Below are positions 42,756 through 53,379 of a stretch of 64,000 bases of DNA, piece after piece. Within the stretch, counting starts at the first letter, position 1. Each line of letters starts with the position of its first letter. The translations under genes were made by a program, and so were the position numbers. The stretch is from Serratia symbiotica. GTDB taxonomy: Bacteria > Pseudomonadota > Gammaproteobacteria > Enterobacterales > Enterobacteriaceae. The stretch covers positions 2,852,001 through 2,916,000 of the forward strand of contig NZ_CP050855.1 of assembly GCF_000821185.2 (NCBI RefSeq), in the 5' to 3' direction. The notes beneath the pieces were generated by a model. The model was not told the DNA's origin and did not search any database. It saw only the letters and a list, made by a program, of their open reading frames with translations.

Positions 42756-44096
42756 TCATTCTGGTGCTGCAAACCAACTGCCATGCACCCTATGGAGATG
42801 CCAGCGCCAGCCCAGCGTCAGACCACGCAGTATGAGGAATACCGCCAGCGCCAGCCACAACCCGTGGTTGCCTAGCCACGGTACGCTAAACAGTGTCAAT
42901 ACATAGCCAACGGCCGCCACCGCCATGCTGTTGCGCATCTCTGCACCACGGCTGGCACCAATAAACATACCATCCAGCAAATAACACCACACGCCAACCA
43001 ACGGCAAGACAACCTGCCACAGCAAATAATGATGAGCCAACGCACGCAATTCATGCAGCGAGGTCAAGGCCGCCACTATCTGCTGACCAGCCAAGAAGTA
43101 GAGCACAGCAAAGGCCAACGCTACCAGGCAAGCCTGACGACAGGCAGCGTGCCATATTTTTCTCAGTTGGCTGTCATCACGCGCACCATAGGCATGACCC
43201 GAATGTGCTTCAACCGCATAGGCAAAGCCGTCTAAAGCGTAGGCGGAGAAGGCCAGAAGGTTCATTAATACCACATTTACCGCCACCACCTCGCTGCCTA
43301 GGCGTGCGGCAAAGAGGGTCAGCGAGGCGAAGCACAGTTGTAGCAGCAACGAGCGCAACATGATGTCGCGGTTTAGGGCCAGCAAGCGCCTAAGGTTGCC
43401 GCGCCAAGCCTGTTGCAACATCAGCAACGATATCCCACGCATGCGCATTACCCGCCACGCTAGCCCTAGCCCCAGTAGCAGCGTGGCATATTCTGAGATG
43501 GCAGTCGCCATCGCTGCCCCTTGCACCTTCCAGCCCAGTCCCATTACCAGCCAGATATCCAGCACAATATTCAGCAGGTTGCCGACAATCAGGAAGATCA
43601 CCGGCGCACGCACATGCTGCACGCCGAGCAGCCAGCCGAGTAGCACCATATTGACCAGTACTGCCGGGGCGCTCAACCAACGAATGTCCAGAAACAGTCG
43701 CGCCTGTTCCAGTACCTTAACGTTGCCACCAACGATCCGCAGCGCCAAATCAATCAGCGGGTGGCGCAGCAGCACCATTGCCAACCCGGTCAATAGTGCC
43801 AATAGAAGCGGCTGCATAAAGGCACGCGCCAGCCTCTGCTGGCTCTGCGCTCCCAGCGCTTGGGCGGCCAACCCGGTAGTGCTCATGCGCAGAAACAGTA
43901 GCAGCATAAACAGGAAATTACTGACCATCGTGCCGATCGCCACACCGCCCAAATAGATCGGGCTATCAAGATGGCCGATCACAGCAGTATCCACTAACCC
44001 TAGCAACGGCACGGTGATATTGGAGAAGATCATCGGCAGGGCCAGGTGCCACAGGGCTTTATCGGTGTCGCTGGTAAAGGCAGAGATCAGGTGCAT
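42756..44096 (-). CDS. dinF: MATE-family transporter DinF
   Basis: DinF is an inner-membrane MATE exporter induced by DNA damage through its position behind lexA. From ATG 44096 it has 446 residues; a longer frame lacks homology. Twelve hydrophobic segments are expected. Signature tracts are LALPMIFSNITVPLLGLVDTAVIGHL, LFLRMSTTGLAAQALGA, FLDIRWLSAPAVLVN, SLLLQLCFASLTLFAARLGSE and GVWCYLLDGMFIGA. It lies downstream of lexA, with a hairpin terminator between them. Confidence 0.94.
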   Translation of the reverse strand: MHLISAFTSDTDKALWHLALPMIFSNITVPLLGLVDTAVIGHLDSPIYLGGVAIGTMVSNFLFMLLLFLRMSTTGLAAQALGAQSQQRLARAFMQPLLLALLTGLAMVLLRHPLIDLALRIVGGNVKVLEQARLFLDIRWLSAPAVLVNMVLLGWLLGVQHVRAPVIFLIVGNLLNIVLDIWLVMGLGWKVQGAAMATAISEYATLLLGLGLAWRVMRMRGISLLMLQQAWRGNLRRLLALNRDIMLRSLLLQLCFASLTLFAARLGSEVVAVNVVLMNLLAFSAYALDGFAYAVEAHSGHAYGARDDSQLRKIWHAACRQACLVALAFAVLYFLAGQQIVAALTSLHELRALAHHYLLWQVVLPLVGVWCYLLDGMFIGASRGAEMRNSMAVAAVGYVLTLFSVPWLGNHGLWLALAVFLILRGLTLGWRWHLHRVHGSWFAAPE

Positions 44097-44139
44097 TATG
44101 CAATGTTCCCATGGTAGTGCAGTTGCCACATTAGGTGGA

Positions 44140-44170
44140 GTAAAACGAAACCGCCCCAAAACAGGGGCGG
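44140..44170 (-). terminator. Intrinsic terminator between lexA and dinF
   Basis: On the minus strand, CCGCCCC and GGGGCGG pair around TGTTTT, followed by TTTCGTTTTA. It should end most lexA transcripts; read-through would still allow SOS-linked dinF expression. Confidence 0.8.
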
Positions 44171-44208
44171 GTTAAATCAGGGGACAACGGTTTAGTTAGG
44201 CGTGACGC

Positions 44209-44817
44209 TTAAATCCAGTCGCCATTGCGGATCACACCGACTGCCAGACCTTCGATAGTGAAATTTTGCTGGCGCAGATCGACCACTATCGGTTGAAATT
44301 CGTTGTTTTCCGGCAGCAATTCAACCATGTTACCGCTTTTTTTCAGTCGTTTGACGGTAACTTCATCTTCAATGCGCGCCACTATGACTTGGCCATTGCG
44401 CACATCCTGAGTTTTGTGTACCGCTAACAGATCGCCATCCAAAATGCCGATATCGCGCATCGACATGCCGATAACCCGCAGCAGGAAATCCGCGTTTGGT
44501 TTAAATAAGGAAGGATCTACCTTATAGTGGCCTTCAATATGCTGTTGAGCCAACAGTGGCTCGCCAGCAGCCACACCACCAATCAGCGGTAAACCTGCTT
44601 CATCTTCCATCAGCAGGCGTATGCCGCGCGACGCGCCGGAGATGATCTCGATGACCCCTTTGCGCGCTAACGCCTTCAGATGTTCTTCGGCGGCATTTGG
44701 TGAGCGGAACCCCAGACGCATAGCGATCTCAGCACGTGTCGGCGGCATGCCTGTCTGCAAAATATGATCGCGAATCAGTTCATAAACCTCTTGCTGCCTG
44801 GTAGTTAGTGCTTTCAT
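44209..44817 (-). CDS. lexA: SOS repressor LexA
   Basis: LexA represses DNA-damage genes and cleaves itself when stimulated by RecA filaments. The 202-residue length equals that of E. coli. The winged helix is [38 protein letters not shown], with the Ala-Gly cleavage site in [11 protein letters not shown] (about 84-85). The catalytic Ser is in [17 protein letters not shown] (about 119) and Lys in [10 protein letters not shown] (about 156). Two SOS boxes precede it, so it represses itself. Confidence 0.97.
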   Translation of the reverse strand: MKALTTRQQEVYELIRDHILQTGMPPTRAEIAMRLGFRSPNAAEEHLKALARKGVIEIISGASRGIRLLMEDEAGLPLIGGVAAGEPLLAQQHIEGHYKVDPSLFKPNADFLLRVIGMSMRDIGILDGDLLAVHKTQDVRNGQVIVARIEDEVTVKRLKKSGNMVELLPENNEFQPIVVDLRQQNFTIEGLAVGVIRNGDWI

Positions 44818-44825
44818 TCCACCCC

Positions 44826-44862
44826 CTGTTCGTTTATACAGTTTTGCTGTAAGTATATACAG
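44826..44862 (-). promoter_or_regulatory. Two LexA operators (SOS boxes) upstream of lexA
   Basis: On the minus strand, CTGTATATACTTACAG (44862-44847) and CTGTATAAACGAACAG (44841-44826) both fit CTG-N10-CAG and are five bases apart, just as in E. coli. They lie 9 to 45 bases before the lexA start, so autoregulation appears intact. Confidence 0.92.
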
Positions 44863-44916
44863 GCATGCCTGAATTGGGAACCGACGAATGAATAAAATCA
44901 GGGTGTCACGCCCCGT

Positions 44917-45285
44917 TCAAATGAAGTGTTGCAACAAAATCGACCCCCAAACGAACAGCGCCAACACGATCGCCAGCAACACTGCCGCTGCCCCCATATC
45001 CTTTGCACGGCCAGACAGTTCATGATATTCACTACCTACCCGATCGATCACCGCCTCTATCGCGCTGTTCAGGATCTCAACAATCAGCACCAATACCACC
45101 GATCCGATCAATAAAATGCGCGCTATCGCACCTACATTCAGCCAAATTGCCAGTGTGATAGCCAGCATGGCCACCACCAATTCCTGGCGGAATGCCGCCT
45201 CATGCCGCCAAACAGCGGCAAGTCCTTTATAAGAATAGCCAGCGGCTTTAATAATACGGGTCAGGCTGGTTGCTTGATTTGCCAT
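44917..45285 (-). CDS. dgkA: Diacylglycerol kinase DgkA
   Basis: DgkA phosphorylates diacylglycerol released by membrane-derived oligosaccharide synthesis, recycling it to phosphatidic acid. It has 122 residues (E. coli 122) with three membrane helices. [25 protein letters not shown] (catalytic Glu and Asn) and [15 protein letters not shown] are the family signature. It is divergent from plsB, another phosphatidic-acid enzyme, with 144 bases between the starts. Confidence 0.96.
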   Translation of the reverse strand: MANQATSLTRIIKAAGYSYKGLAAVWRHEAAFRQELVVAMLAITLAIWLNVGAIARILLIGSVVLVLIVEILNSAIEAVIDRVGSEYHELSGRAKDMGAAAVLLAIVLALFVWGSILLQHFI

Positions 45286-45429
45286 GTTTCTGTGCCTTTC
45301 TCAGGGGTAAATCATAAAAAGAGTCTAGATCACTTAGTGATGTCGGCTCTCGTTTTCCAACACCGCAGATCTGCTACCCGGTTTCTGGTATGCTTGTGTT
45401 GCATTGCTAACAAGAGGCTTCACGTAGTT

Positions 45430-47895
45430 ATGTCAGGTTGGCGTAAAATTTATTATAAATTATTGAATTTACCACTCAAATTATTGGTAAGAAGCAAGGT
45501 TATCCCTTCAGATCCTGTCAGGGAGTTAGGATTAGATCCCTCACGGCCGATTTTGTATGTTTTGCCTTATAATTCCAAGACGGATTTGCTGACGCTACGC
45601 ACTCAGTGCCTGGAGCAGGATCTGCCCGATCCTCTTGACCTATTGGAAATCGACGGCACGGTGCTGCCGAGCCACGTGTTTATTCACGATGGCCCGCGCC
45701 TGTTCCGTTATTACACGCCGAAGGAAGAGTCAGTAAAGCTGTTCCACGACTATCTGGATCTGCACCGCAGTAATCCGCGTCTCAATATCCAGATGCTGCC
45801 GGTCTCGGTGATGTTTGGCCGTTCACCTGGGCGAGAAGGCCAAGGCACACCACACCTGCGCCTGCTGAACGGCGTGCAGAAATTATTAGCTGTGCTGTGG
45901 CTCGGCCGTGACAGCTTCGTACGTTTCTCCAATACTGTTTCGCTGCGCCGCATGGCCTCCGAATACGGCACAGACAAAGCCATCGCGCAGAAACTGGCAC
46001 GCGTGGCGCGCATGCACTTTTCGCGCCAGCGTCTGGCCGCAGTCGGCCCCAGCCTGCCAGCACGTCAGGATCTATTCAACAAGCTGCTGGCTTCCAAAGC
46101 GATCGAAAAAGCCGTCGAAGACGAAGCACACAGCAAGAAAATCTCCCTTGATAAAGCCCGACAGAACGCCATCGTGTTAATGGAAGAGATCGCCGCTGAT
46201 TTCTCCTACGAGGCCGTGCGCCTTTCCGACCGCGTGTTGAGCTGGACCTGGAACCGGCTGTATCAGGGCATCAACGTTACCAATGCTGAGCGCGTTCGCC
46301 AACTGGCCCAAGACGGCCACGAGATCGTCTATGTACCCTGCCACCGTAGCCACATGGACTATTTGCTGCTGTCCTATGTGCTGTATCATCAAGGGCTGGT
46401 GCCGCCACACATCGCGGCCGGCATCAACCTCAACTTCTGGCCAGCCGGGCCGATCTTCCGTCGCCTGGGCGCATTCTTCATCCGCCGTACCTTCAAGGGC
46501 AACAAGCTGTACTCCACGGTGTTCCGCGAATATCTCGGTGAGTTGTTCACTCGGGGTTATTCGGTAGAATACTTTGTGGAGGGTGGCCGTTCTCGCACTG
46601 GACGCCTGCTGGAGCCAAAGACCGGCACTCTGTCGATGACCATTCAGGCGATGCTGCGCGGCGGCACCCGGCCGATCACTTTGGTGCCGATTTACATCGG
46701 CTACGAACATGTGATGGAAGTGGGCACTTACGCCAAAGAACTACGCGGTGCCACTAAGGAAAAAGAGGGTCTGCTTCAGATGCTGCGCGGCTTGCGCAAG
46801 CTACGCAACCTGGGCCAGGGTTACGTCAACTTCGGCGATCCGCTACCACTGACCGCCTATCTGAACCAGCATGTGCCGCAGTGGCGTGAATCGATCGATC
46901 CGATCGAAGCCCAACGCCCAAGTTGGATGACACCAACGGTCAACGATCTGGCGGAAAAAATCATGGTGCGCATCAACAATGCCGCTGCGGCCAATGCCGT
47001 AAATCTATGCTCTACCGCGCTGCTGGCCTCCCGCCAACATTCGCTGACCCGCGAGCAATTGCTTGAACAACTTGAGTGCTACCTGCAATTAATGCGTAAC
47101 GTGCCTTACGCCCACGATGTTACCGTGCCGGCTCAGACGCCGGATGAATTGTTGGATCATGCGCTGAGTATGAACAAGTTCGCGGTAGAGCAGGATAACA
47201 TCGGCGATATCATCATCTTGCCGCGTGAGCAAGCGGTGCTGATGACCTATTACCGCAATAATATTCACCACCTGCTGGTACTGCCTTCACTGATCGCCAC
47301 TATAGTGATGCATCACCGCAAAGTGTCGCGCAGCGAGTTACTGCGGCAGATTGACCTGATTTACCCCATGCTGAAGGCTGAATTGTTCCTGCATTACGAA
47401 AAGGAACAGTTGGCGGAGGTGCTACAGCCGCTAATCAATGAAATGATTCGTCAACAGTTGATCTGTGGTAAAAACGAGGATCTGGTGCTAAATCCGGCTC
47501 GTATCCGTCCATTGCAGTTGCTGGCCGCTGGCGTGCGTGAAACCCTGCAACGCTATGCCATCACCATGTCAGTGCTCAGCACTAACCCAAGCATCAACCG
47601 TGGTGCGCTGGAGAAAGAGAGCCGTATCATGGCACAGCGCTTGTCGATGCTACACGGCATCAACGCGCCGGAGTTCTTCGACAAAGCAGTATTCGCCACC
47701 TTGGTGGCGACGCTGCGTGAAGAGGGCTACATCAACGATATCGGCGATGCGATCCGTGAGCCTACTTTGGAGGTTTACACCATGCTGAGCGACCTGATTA
47801 CCCCAGAAATCAGGCTGACTATCGAAAGCGTCAGCATGCCGGTAGAAATCAACGCGCAACATGAAGCGGCTACCGAGGAAGCGAAAGAGGACTGA
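45430..47895 (+). CDS. plsB: Glycerol-3-phosphate acyltransferase PlsB
   Basis: PlsB makes lysophosphatidic acid from glycerol-3-phosphate and acyl-ACP or acyl-CoA at the inner membrane, the first step of phospholipid synthesis. The start at 45430 gives [20 protein letters not shown] and about 821 residues; the frame is open 76 codons further without homology. Acyltransferase motifs are [14 protein letters not shown] (HX4D), [31 protein letters not shown] and [11 protein letters not shown]. No break is seen. Confidence 0.96.
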   Translation: MSGWRKIYYKLLNLPLKLLVRSKVIPSDPVRELGLDPSRPILYVLPYNSKTDLLTLRTQCLEQDLPDPLDLLEIDGTVLPSHVFIHDGPRLFRYYTPKEESVKLFHDYLDLHRSNPRLNIQMLPVSVMFGRSPGREGQGTPHLRLLNGVQKLLAVLWLGRDSFVRFSNTVSLRRMASEYGTDKAIAQKLARVARMHFSRQRLAAVGPSLPARQDLFNKLLASKAIEKAVEDEAHSKKISLDKARQNAIVLMEEIAADFSYEAVRLSDRVLSWTWNRLYQGINVTNAERVRQLAQDGHEIVYVPCHRSHMDYLLLSYVLYHQGLVPPHIAAGINLNFWPAGPIFRRLGAFFIRRTFKGNKLYSTVFREYLGELFTRGYSVEYFVEGGRSRTGRLLEPKTGTLSMTIQAMLRGGTRPITLVPIYIGYEHVMEVGTYAKELRGATKEKEGLLQMLRGLRKLRNLGQGYVNFGDPLPLTAYLNQHVPQWRESIDPIEAQRPSWMTPTVNDLAEKIMVRINNAAAANAVNLCSTALLASRQHSLTREQLLEQLECYLQLMRNVPYAHDVTVPAQTPDELLDHALSMNKFAVEQDNIGDIIILPREQAVLMTYYRNNIHHLLVLPSLIATIVMHHRKVSRSELLRQIDLIYPMLKAELFLHYEKEQLAEVLQPLINEMIRQQLICGKNEDLVLNPARIRPLQLLAAGVRETLQRYAITMSVLSTNPSINRGALEKESRIMAQRLSMLHGINAPEFFDKAVFATLVATLREEGYINDIGDAIREPTLEVYTMLSDLITPEIRLTIESVSMPVEINAQHEAATEEAKED

Positions 47896-47920
47896 ACGGC
47901 AACCTGTAACAAATACGCCA

Positions 47921-47946
47921 AAGGCACCGAGAGGTGCCTTGGTTTA
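47921..47946 (+). terminator. Intrinsic terminator after plsB
   Basis: AAGGCACC and GGTGCCTT pair around GAGA, followed by GGTTTATT, about 25 bases after the plsB stop. Confidence 0.75.
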
Positions 47947-47960
47947 TTACCCGCAGTCCG

Positions 47961-48098
47961 TTAAGAACCCTTATTTTATTTGCCATTTTGGCCCTAATGC
48001 TCACCATCCTCACGGACTCCCTGTACGCGCCGGTTGTTGCACGCTGTCGGTGTCCAAACTGGCTGTAACAATGTATGCCTACTGGGATAGGTTCTAAG
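47961..48098 (-). repeat. Repeat element, copy 2 (inverted relative to copy 1)
   Basis: Read on the minus strand it starts CTTAGAACCTATCCCAGTAGGC and matches 12939-13090 through GTGCAACAACC, AGGGAGTCCGTGAGGA and ATGGCAAATAAAATA, with perhaps 20 percent differences. The far end lacks about ten bases compared with copy 1 but still ends GGGTTCTTAA. It abuts, and by a few bases overlaps, the ubiA stop. Confidence 0.6.
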
Positions 48099-48954
48099 TT
48101 GTCAAATAACTCAGCGCAATACCGATAAATACCACCAGCCCAACGTAATTGTTGTGCAGAAATGCTTTGAAACAGGCTTCACGCTCACGCGTGGCGATCT
48201 GCTTTTGCTGATGGATAAACAGCACGCCCACTAGCAACAACGCCCCGTAAAATACCTCACCCAGTTGCGCCAGATAGCCAACCCACAGCAGCAGCAGCAG
48301 GGCGGCAAACTGCAACACCCCAACGATCTGCTTGTCATAGCGACCAAACAAGATGGCGGTAGACTTGATGCCGATTTTTAGATCGTCATCGCGATCTACC
48401 ATCGCATACAGTGTGTCGTAGGCCACAGTCCAGCAGATATTGGCCAGTAGCAGTAGCCAGCAGCTCAGTGGCAGCGATTCACTGACTGCGGCGTAGGCCA
48501 TCGGGATGCCCCAGCCAAAGGCAGTACCCAGCACGAATTGCGGCAGATTAGTCACCCGTTTCATCAAGGGATAAATCCATGCCAGTGCCAGCGCCGCCAG
48601 CGATAGCCAGATGGTCATCGCATTTAGCGTCAACACCAGCCCGAATGAGATCAGTACCAGCGCCACAAACAGCACTTTGGCCTCTTTTTCACTCACCTGA
48701 CCACTCGGCATTGGACGTTCGGCAGTGCGCTTCACGTGGCCATCAATGGCACGATCGGCATAGTCATTCACTACACAGCCAGCAGCACGCATTAGGAACA
48801 CGCCAAGCACGAACACCAGCAGGATCGACAACGGCGGCACACCCTGCCCGGCTAGCCACAGCGCCCACAGCGTTGGCCACAGCAGTAGCAGGCTACCGAT
48901 CGGTTTATCGATGCGCATCAGATGGCTGTAAGCCCGCCATTTGCTTTGAGTCAC
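48094..48954 (-). CDS. ubiA: 4-hydroxybenzoate octaprenyltransferase UbiA
   Basis: UbiA attaches the octaprenyl chain to 4-hydroxybenzoate in the inner membrane. I chose the GTG at 48954 because GGAGG stands just upstream and the protein then starts [22 protein letters not shown] like E. coli; the frame is open to 48993. It has 286 residues. The two Asp-rich prenyl-diphosphate sites are [15 protein letters not shown] and [22 protein letters not shown]. The stop lies at the boundary with the repeat element. It follows ubiC, as in E. coli. Confidence 0.94.
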   Translation of the reverse strand: MTQSKWRAYSHLMRIDKPIGSLLLLWPTLWALWLAGQGVPPLSILLVFVLGVFLMRAAGCVVNDYADRAIDGHVKRTAERPMPSGQVSEKEAKVLFVALVLISFGLVLTLNAMTIWLSLAALALAWIYPLMKRVTNLPQFVLGTAFGWGIPMAYAAVSESLPLSCWLLLLANICWTVAYDTLYAMVDRDDDLKIGIKSTAILFGRYDKQIVGVLQFAALLLLLWVGYLAQLGEVFYGALLLVGVLFIHQQKQIATREREACFKAFLHNNYVGLVVFIGIALSYLTT

Positions 48955-48985
48955 ACTTCCTCCAAGGTATATTTGTCTATATGGG

Positions 48986-49489
48986 TTACACATACAGCGG
49001 TGAAGCCGGTAGAAACAGCTCAGTCAGCAACAGCGGCTTGCCCGCTAGCCTCAGGCGGGAGCGGCGCGCCCATAGCGCATTCTGTCGACCAATATGAATA
49101 TAATCTCGGGTCATATTGCCGCTGTTAAACAAATAGCGTCCCAGCGGCTGCGTCCCCAGATCCACCAGCACCTGCTCCGGGCCAGTCAGTGTTTCCTGTG
49201 GGATCACCGTGCGCCCCAACAGCCAGGGTTGATTGTCGCCCAGTAGCACAATTTCTCGCAGCCAGTAGCGCGGGCTGTCCGGTAGATACTCGGCTTCTTC
49301 GCCCAATTGATCACGGGTCAAAAAACATTCGCGCTGCAGTTCGATGTGTACCCGCGTGCAATGGCGCTCAAAACGACAGGTCATGGAACCCAACTCCATC
49401 AGCCAGTCGCTGATGGCAGCAGGCAGTGGCGGATACTGATCGAACAACCACTCAAGCGGTGGTAGGATGGAATCCTTATTACCAGACAT
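48986..49489 (-). CDS. ubiC: Chorismate pyruvate-lyase UbiC
   Basis: UbiC splits chorismate into 4-hydroxybenzoate and pyruvate, the first committed step of ubiquinone synthesis. From ATG 49489 it has 167 residues. [47 protein letters not shown] and [20 protein letters not shown] match the family. The N-terminus is less similar to E. coli. It precedes ubiA with about 30 bases between. The malEFGK/lamB/malM block that separates pgi and ubiC in E. coli is absent. Confidence 0.93.
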   Translation of the reverse strand: MSGNKDSILPPLEWLFDQYPPLPAAISDWLMELGSMTCRFERHCTRVHIELQRECFLTRDQLGEEAEYLPDSPRYWLREIVLLGDNQPWLLGRTVIPQETLTGPEQVLVDLGTQPLGRYLFNSGNMTRDYIHIGRQNALWARRSRLRLAGKPLLLTELFLPASPLYV

Positions 49490-49776
49490 TGCTCTACTCC
49501 ACGTCTGGGGCCGCCCCTTACAGACCACGCCAGACGATACAAACTGTTAACAGGGTCGCATTGTAACCTAGAAATACAAAAGCGGCAGGCGGGTTCGTGG
49601 GGGTTGCAGTTCGTCAATTTGACAGATCGAAAAGTAGGCTGGAACCCTGTAGATCCATGGCCGCGAAAACGGGTGATAACCCGGTAGCCCACAAAGCTTT
49701 AGCCAAAAGCGCTACGCCGACGATCGCCTGACCGTCGGGTGATGAGCGATTTTATTGGCAGCAACTCAGGCGATGT

Positions 49777-51423
49777 TTAACGCCATTCTTTAAAGCGGTT
49801 GATCAAGGCATTGGTCGAACTATCGTGACTGTTGACCTTCTCGTTGCCTGCCAGTTCCGGCAGTATGCGATTAGCCAACTGTTTACCTAGCTCCACCCCC
49901 CACTGGTCGAAGCTGAAAATGTTCAAAATGGCACCTTGAGTGAAGATCTTGTGCTCATACAGAGCAATCAGGCTGCCCAAGCTGAACGGGGTAATTTCTC
50001 GCAGCAGGATAGAGTTGGTCGGACAGTTGCCTTCAAATACCTTGAACGGTGCCACATGCTTGACATCTTCCGGCTTTTTGCCCTCAGCGGTGAACTCCGC
50101 TTCCACCACCTCCAGCGATTTGCCGAAGGCTAAGGCTTCGGTCTGGGCGAAGAAGTTCGATAACAGTTTGGCATGATGGTCACTCAGTGGGTTATGACTG
50201 ACTGCCGGGGCGATAAAGTCGCAAGGAATCAACTTCGTGCCTTGATGAATGAGCTGGTAGAACGCATGTTGGCCATTGGTGCCCGGCTCCCCCCAGATGA
50301 TGGGGCCGGTCTGGTAATCAACCAGATTGCCGTTGCGATCCACGTATTTACCATTGGACTCCATATTGCCCTGCTGGAAGTAGGCGGCAAAACGGTGCAA
50401 GTACTGATCGTAAGGCAGAATAGCTTCGGTTTCAGCGCCGAAGAAATTGTTGTACCAGATACCGATTAGCGCTAACAGCACCGGCAGGTTCTGCTCCAGC
50501 GGGGTTTTTGCAAAATGTTTATCCATTGCGTGTGCGCCACTCAGCAACTGTTCAAAGTTATCATAACCCACTGACAGCGCAATTGATAAGCCGATCGCCG
50601 ACCACAAGGAGTAGCGGCCACCCACCCAGTCCCAGAATTCAAACATGTTGTCAGTGTCGATTCCGAACTCGGCCACCGCTTTGCCGTTGGTGGACAACGC
50701 GGCAAAGTGCTTCGCTACATGCTGCTGGTCGCTAGCGTTATTCAGCAACCAATCGCGCGCGCTGTGGGCGTTGGTCATGGTTTCCTGAGTGGTGAAAGTC
50801 TTGGACGCCACCAGGAACAGCGTGGTTTCCGGGTTCAGCGGCTTCAAGGTTTCAGCGATATGGGTGCCATCAACATTGGAGATAAAATGCATGTTCAGGT
50901 GATTTTTATAGGGCCGTAGCGCTTCAGTCACCATATAAGGGCCAAGATCAGAACCGCCGATGCCGATGTTCACCACATCAGTGATCGGTTTGCCGGTATA
51001 GCCTTTCCAATCGCCGCTGATCACCCGGACGCAAAATCGTTTCATCTTTACCAACACGGCGTTAACTTCCGGCATGACGTCTTTGCCATCAACAAGAATC
51101 GGGCTGTTGCTGCGATTGCGCAGGGCAATGTGTAGCACCGCGCGGTCTTCAGTGCGGTTGATTTTCTCACCGGCAAACATCGACGCGATTGCACCTTGCA
51201 GATCGGTTTCTTTCGCCAGCGCCTGTAGTTTCTCCAGCGTTTCCACAGTGATGCGGTTTTTGGAGTAGTCCACGAGCATTTGGTCGTTAAAAGTGGCGGA
51301 AAACTTGGAGAAACGCTCACTGTCCTGCGTAAACAGATCGGCGATACGAACATCTTTCATCTGTGCAAAATGTTGCTGCAAGGCTTGCCAAGCAGCAGTT
51401 TGAGTTGGATTGATACTTTTCAT
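49777..51423 (-). CDS. pgi: Glucose-6-phosphate isomerase Pgi
   Basis: Pgi interconverts glucose-6-phosphate and fructose-6-phosphate in the cytoplasm. From ATG 51423 it begins [19 protein letters not shown] and has 548 residues (E. coli 549). [14 protein letters not shown], the [13 protein letters not shown] phosphate site, [20 protein letters not shown] (PGI signature 1) and [13 protein letters not shown] (signature 2) are intact. It is divergent from lysC. Confidence 0.97.
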   Translation of the reverse strand: MKSINPTQTAAWQALQQHFAQMKDVRIADLFTQDSERFSKFSATFNDQMLVDYSKNRITVETLEKLQALAKETDLQGAIASMFAGEKINRTEDRAVLHIALRNRSNSPILVDGKDVMPEVNAVLVKMKRFCVRVISGDWKGYTGKPITDVVNIGIGGSDLGPYMVTEALRPYKNHLNMHFISNVDGTHIAETLKPLNPETTLFLVASKTFTTQETMTNAHSARDWLLNNASDQQHVAKHFAALSTNGKAVAEFGIDTDNMFEFWDWVGGRYSLWSAIGLSIALSVGYDNFEQLLSGAHAMDKHFAKTPLEQNLPVLLALIGIWYNNFFGAETEAILPYDQYLHRFAAYFQQGNMESNGKYVDRNGNLVDYQTGPIIWGEPGTNGQHAFYQLIHQGTKLIPCDFIAPAVSHNPLSDHHAKLLSNFFAQTEALAFGKSLEVVEAEFTAEGKKPEDVKHVAPFKVFEGNCPTNSILLREITPFSLGSLIALYEHKIFTQGAILNIFSFDQWGVELGKQLANRILPELAGNEKVNSHDSSTNALINRFKEWR

Positions 51424-51617
51424 AGCAATACTCTTAGACTCGAGAATAATGTGAAACAATTGTCTGATTGTAGCCTTGTTCGACTGTGATTATGATCTCT
51501 TTTCTTGCGATAGGTACTCATTATCAAAGCCTATGGCATCGTTTGCGCCAGGTGCGACACATCCCGCAACATCGGCCCGTTGACAGCCACGCAATAACCC
51601 GCTATTCCTAACAGCCT

Positions 51618-51836
51618 TACTTGCGTACCGGATGCGCAAGCCAGAAGAGGTGCATCGCCCAGGTAAGGTGTCAGAGGAACCGTTTTCCAATGACGGCACT
51701 AGAGGGGGTGCGATGCCGAGATAGGATGATGCACGGCAATCATCGTATCGGCTACAGGGGCTGAATCCCCTGAGTTGTCACCAAGATCACCCCTATGGGG
51801 CGGTCAGCAAGGTGGAGCGCTCCTGGGTGTATCGTA
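51618..51836 (+). ncRNA. Lysine riboswitch (L box) of lysC
   Basis: The leader between pgi and lysC matches the E. coli lysC L box: GCCAGAAGAGGTGCATCGCCC, GAGGGGGTGCGATGCCGAGA, ATCGGCTACAGGGGCTGAAT, CCCCTGAGTTGTCACC and GGTGGAGCGCTCCTGGGTG follow in the right order. These form the five-helix junction that binds lysine. In E. coli, lysine binding blocks translation start and exposes RNase E sites. The expression platform lies in 51837-51939, where no strong intrinsic terminator stands out, so translational control is the likelier mode. Confidence 0.92.
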
Positions 51837-51939
51837 GCTTTAACCTCTACGCCTGCTCCCTGTTTACCGCTCTCCCCTTGTGCCAAGGCTATGAAATAAA
51901 ATGCTGTCTGAAGATAGCATCCCTGACACGAGGTTTTTA

Positions 51940-53307
51940 ATGATCCAAGCAGTACCCCAAAATTCTACCGTGGTAGCCAAGTTCGGCGGCACTAGCGTTG
52001 CCGACTTCGCAGCCATGAACCGCAGCGCCGATATCGTGCTCGCTAACCCTCAGGTGCGCCTGGTGGTGTTGTCCGCTTCGGCAGGCATCACCAACCTGCT
52101 GGTGGCTCTGGCCGAAGGTTGCGATGCCGACAACCGCAACTGTCGGCTCGATGAGATCCGCCGCATCCAATACACCATCCTCGATCGCCTCAACGCGCCG
52201 GACGCAAGCCGTAAAGAAATCGATCGCATGCTGGAAAATATTGCCATGCTGTCGGAAGCCGCAGCGTTAGCTACCTCCCCGGCGTTGACCGACGAGTTGG
52301 TCAGTCACGGGGAACTGATGTCCACCCTGCTGTTTGTCGATATTTTACGCGCCCGCAACGTGCAGGCTGAATGGTTTGACGTGCGCAAAGTGATGCGTAC
52401 CGATGATCACTTCGGCCGTGCCGTGCCGGACAGCACCGCGTTGAGGGAACTTACCCAGACGATGCTGAAACCCTGTCTACAGAAGGCGCTAGTGGTTACT
52501 CAGGGCTTTATCGGCAGCGACCCGAAAGGCCGTACCACCACGCTGGGGCGTGGCGGTAGCGATTACACCGCCGCACTGTTGGGCGAAGCGCTGCATGTCA
52601 GCCAGATTGATATTTGGACTGATGTGCCAGGCATCTATACCACCGATCCACGCGTGGTGCCGCTGGCCAAACGCATCGATAGAATCACCTTCGAAGAAGC
52701 GGCGGAAATGGCCACCTTCGGTGCCAAAGTGTTGCACCCGGCCACCCTGCTGCCAGCGGTGCGCAACGATATTCCGGTGTTTGTCGGTTCCAGCAAGGAG
52801 CCAGCCGCTGGCGGCACGCTGGTATGCAACACTACCGAGGATCTGCCGCTGTTCCGCGCGCTAGCACTGCGTCGCAAACAAACCCTGTTGACGCTGCACA
52901 GCCTGAATATGCTGCATGCACGCGGCTTTCTGGCCGAAGTGTTCAACATTCTAGCGCGGCATAATATCTCGGTTGACCTGATTACTACTTCAGAAGTCAG
53001 CGTAGCGCTGACCATGGACACCACCGGCTCTACCTCTATCAGCGGTAACCTGCTGACCACTTCACTGTTAACCGAACTGTCATCGCTGTGCCGGACGGAA
53101 GTGGAGGAAAACCTGGCGCTGGTGGCGTTAATCGGCAATAAGCTATCTCAGGCCTGTGGCGTGGGCAAAGAAGTGTTCGGGGTACTCGATCCCTTCAACA
53201 TCCGCATGATCTGCTACGGTGCCAGCAGTTATAACCTATGCTTTCTGGTGCCGGGTGACGATGCCGATCAGGTAGTCCGCACTCTACATCATAATCTGTT
53301 CGAATAA
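51940..53307 (+). CDS. lysC: Lysine-sensitive aspartokinase III LysC
   Basis: LysC phosphorylates aspartate, the entry step to lysine, methionine and threonine, and is inhibited by lysine. The start at 51940 (MIQAVPQNSTVVAKFGGTSVAD) has GAGG six bases upstream; the frame is open 13 codons further. It has 455 residues (E. coli 449). KFGGTS, DELVSHGELMS, GRGGSDYTAALL, TDVPGIYTTDPR and two ACT domains (LTLHSLNMLHARGFLAEVF.., ALIGNKLSQACGVGKEVF..) are visible. It is controlled by the L box upstream. Confidence 0.97.
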   Translation: MIQAVPQNSTVVAKFGGTSVADFAAMNRSADIVLANPQVRLVVLSASAGITNLLVALAEGCDADNRNCRLDEIRRIQYTILDRLNAPDASRKEIDRMLENIAMLSEAAALATSPALTDELVSHGELMSTLLFVDILRARNVQAEWFDVRKVMRTDDHFGRAVPDSTALRELTQTMLKPCLQKALVVTQGFIGSDPKGRTTTLGRGGSDYTAALLGEALHVSQIDIWTDVPGIYTTDPRVVPLAKRIDRITFEEAAEMATFGAKVLHPATLLPAVRNDIPVFVGSSKEPAAGGTLVCNTTEDLPLFRALALRRKQTLLTLHSLNMLHARGFLAEVFNILARHNISVDLITTSEVSVALTMDTTGSTSISGNLLTTSLLTELSSLCRTEVEENLALVALIGNKLSQACGVGKEVFGVLDPFNIRMICYGASSYNLCFLVPGDDADQVVRTLHHNLFE

Positions 53308-53324
53308 GTAAGTCGTCTTTCTCA

Positions 53325-53354
53325 GGGCGCAAACATTTGCGCCCCACAATTTTT
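53325..53354 (+). terminator. Terminator of lysC
   Basis: GGGCGCAAA and TTTGCGCCC form a nearly continuous stem, followed by CACAATTTTT, between the convergent ends of lysC and yjbB. Confidence 0.75.
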
Positions 53355-53379
53355 CAGCATACTTGGGTTATCTTTTCAG

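Noticed and set aside
46177..46710. 177-codon frame antisense to plsB
   Set aside because: It is a shadow of the plsB coding frame with no homology or ribosome site.
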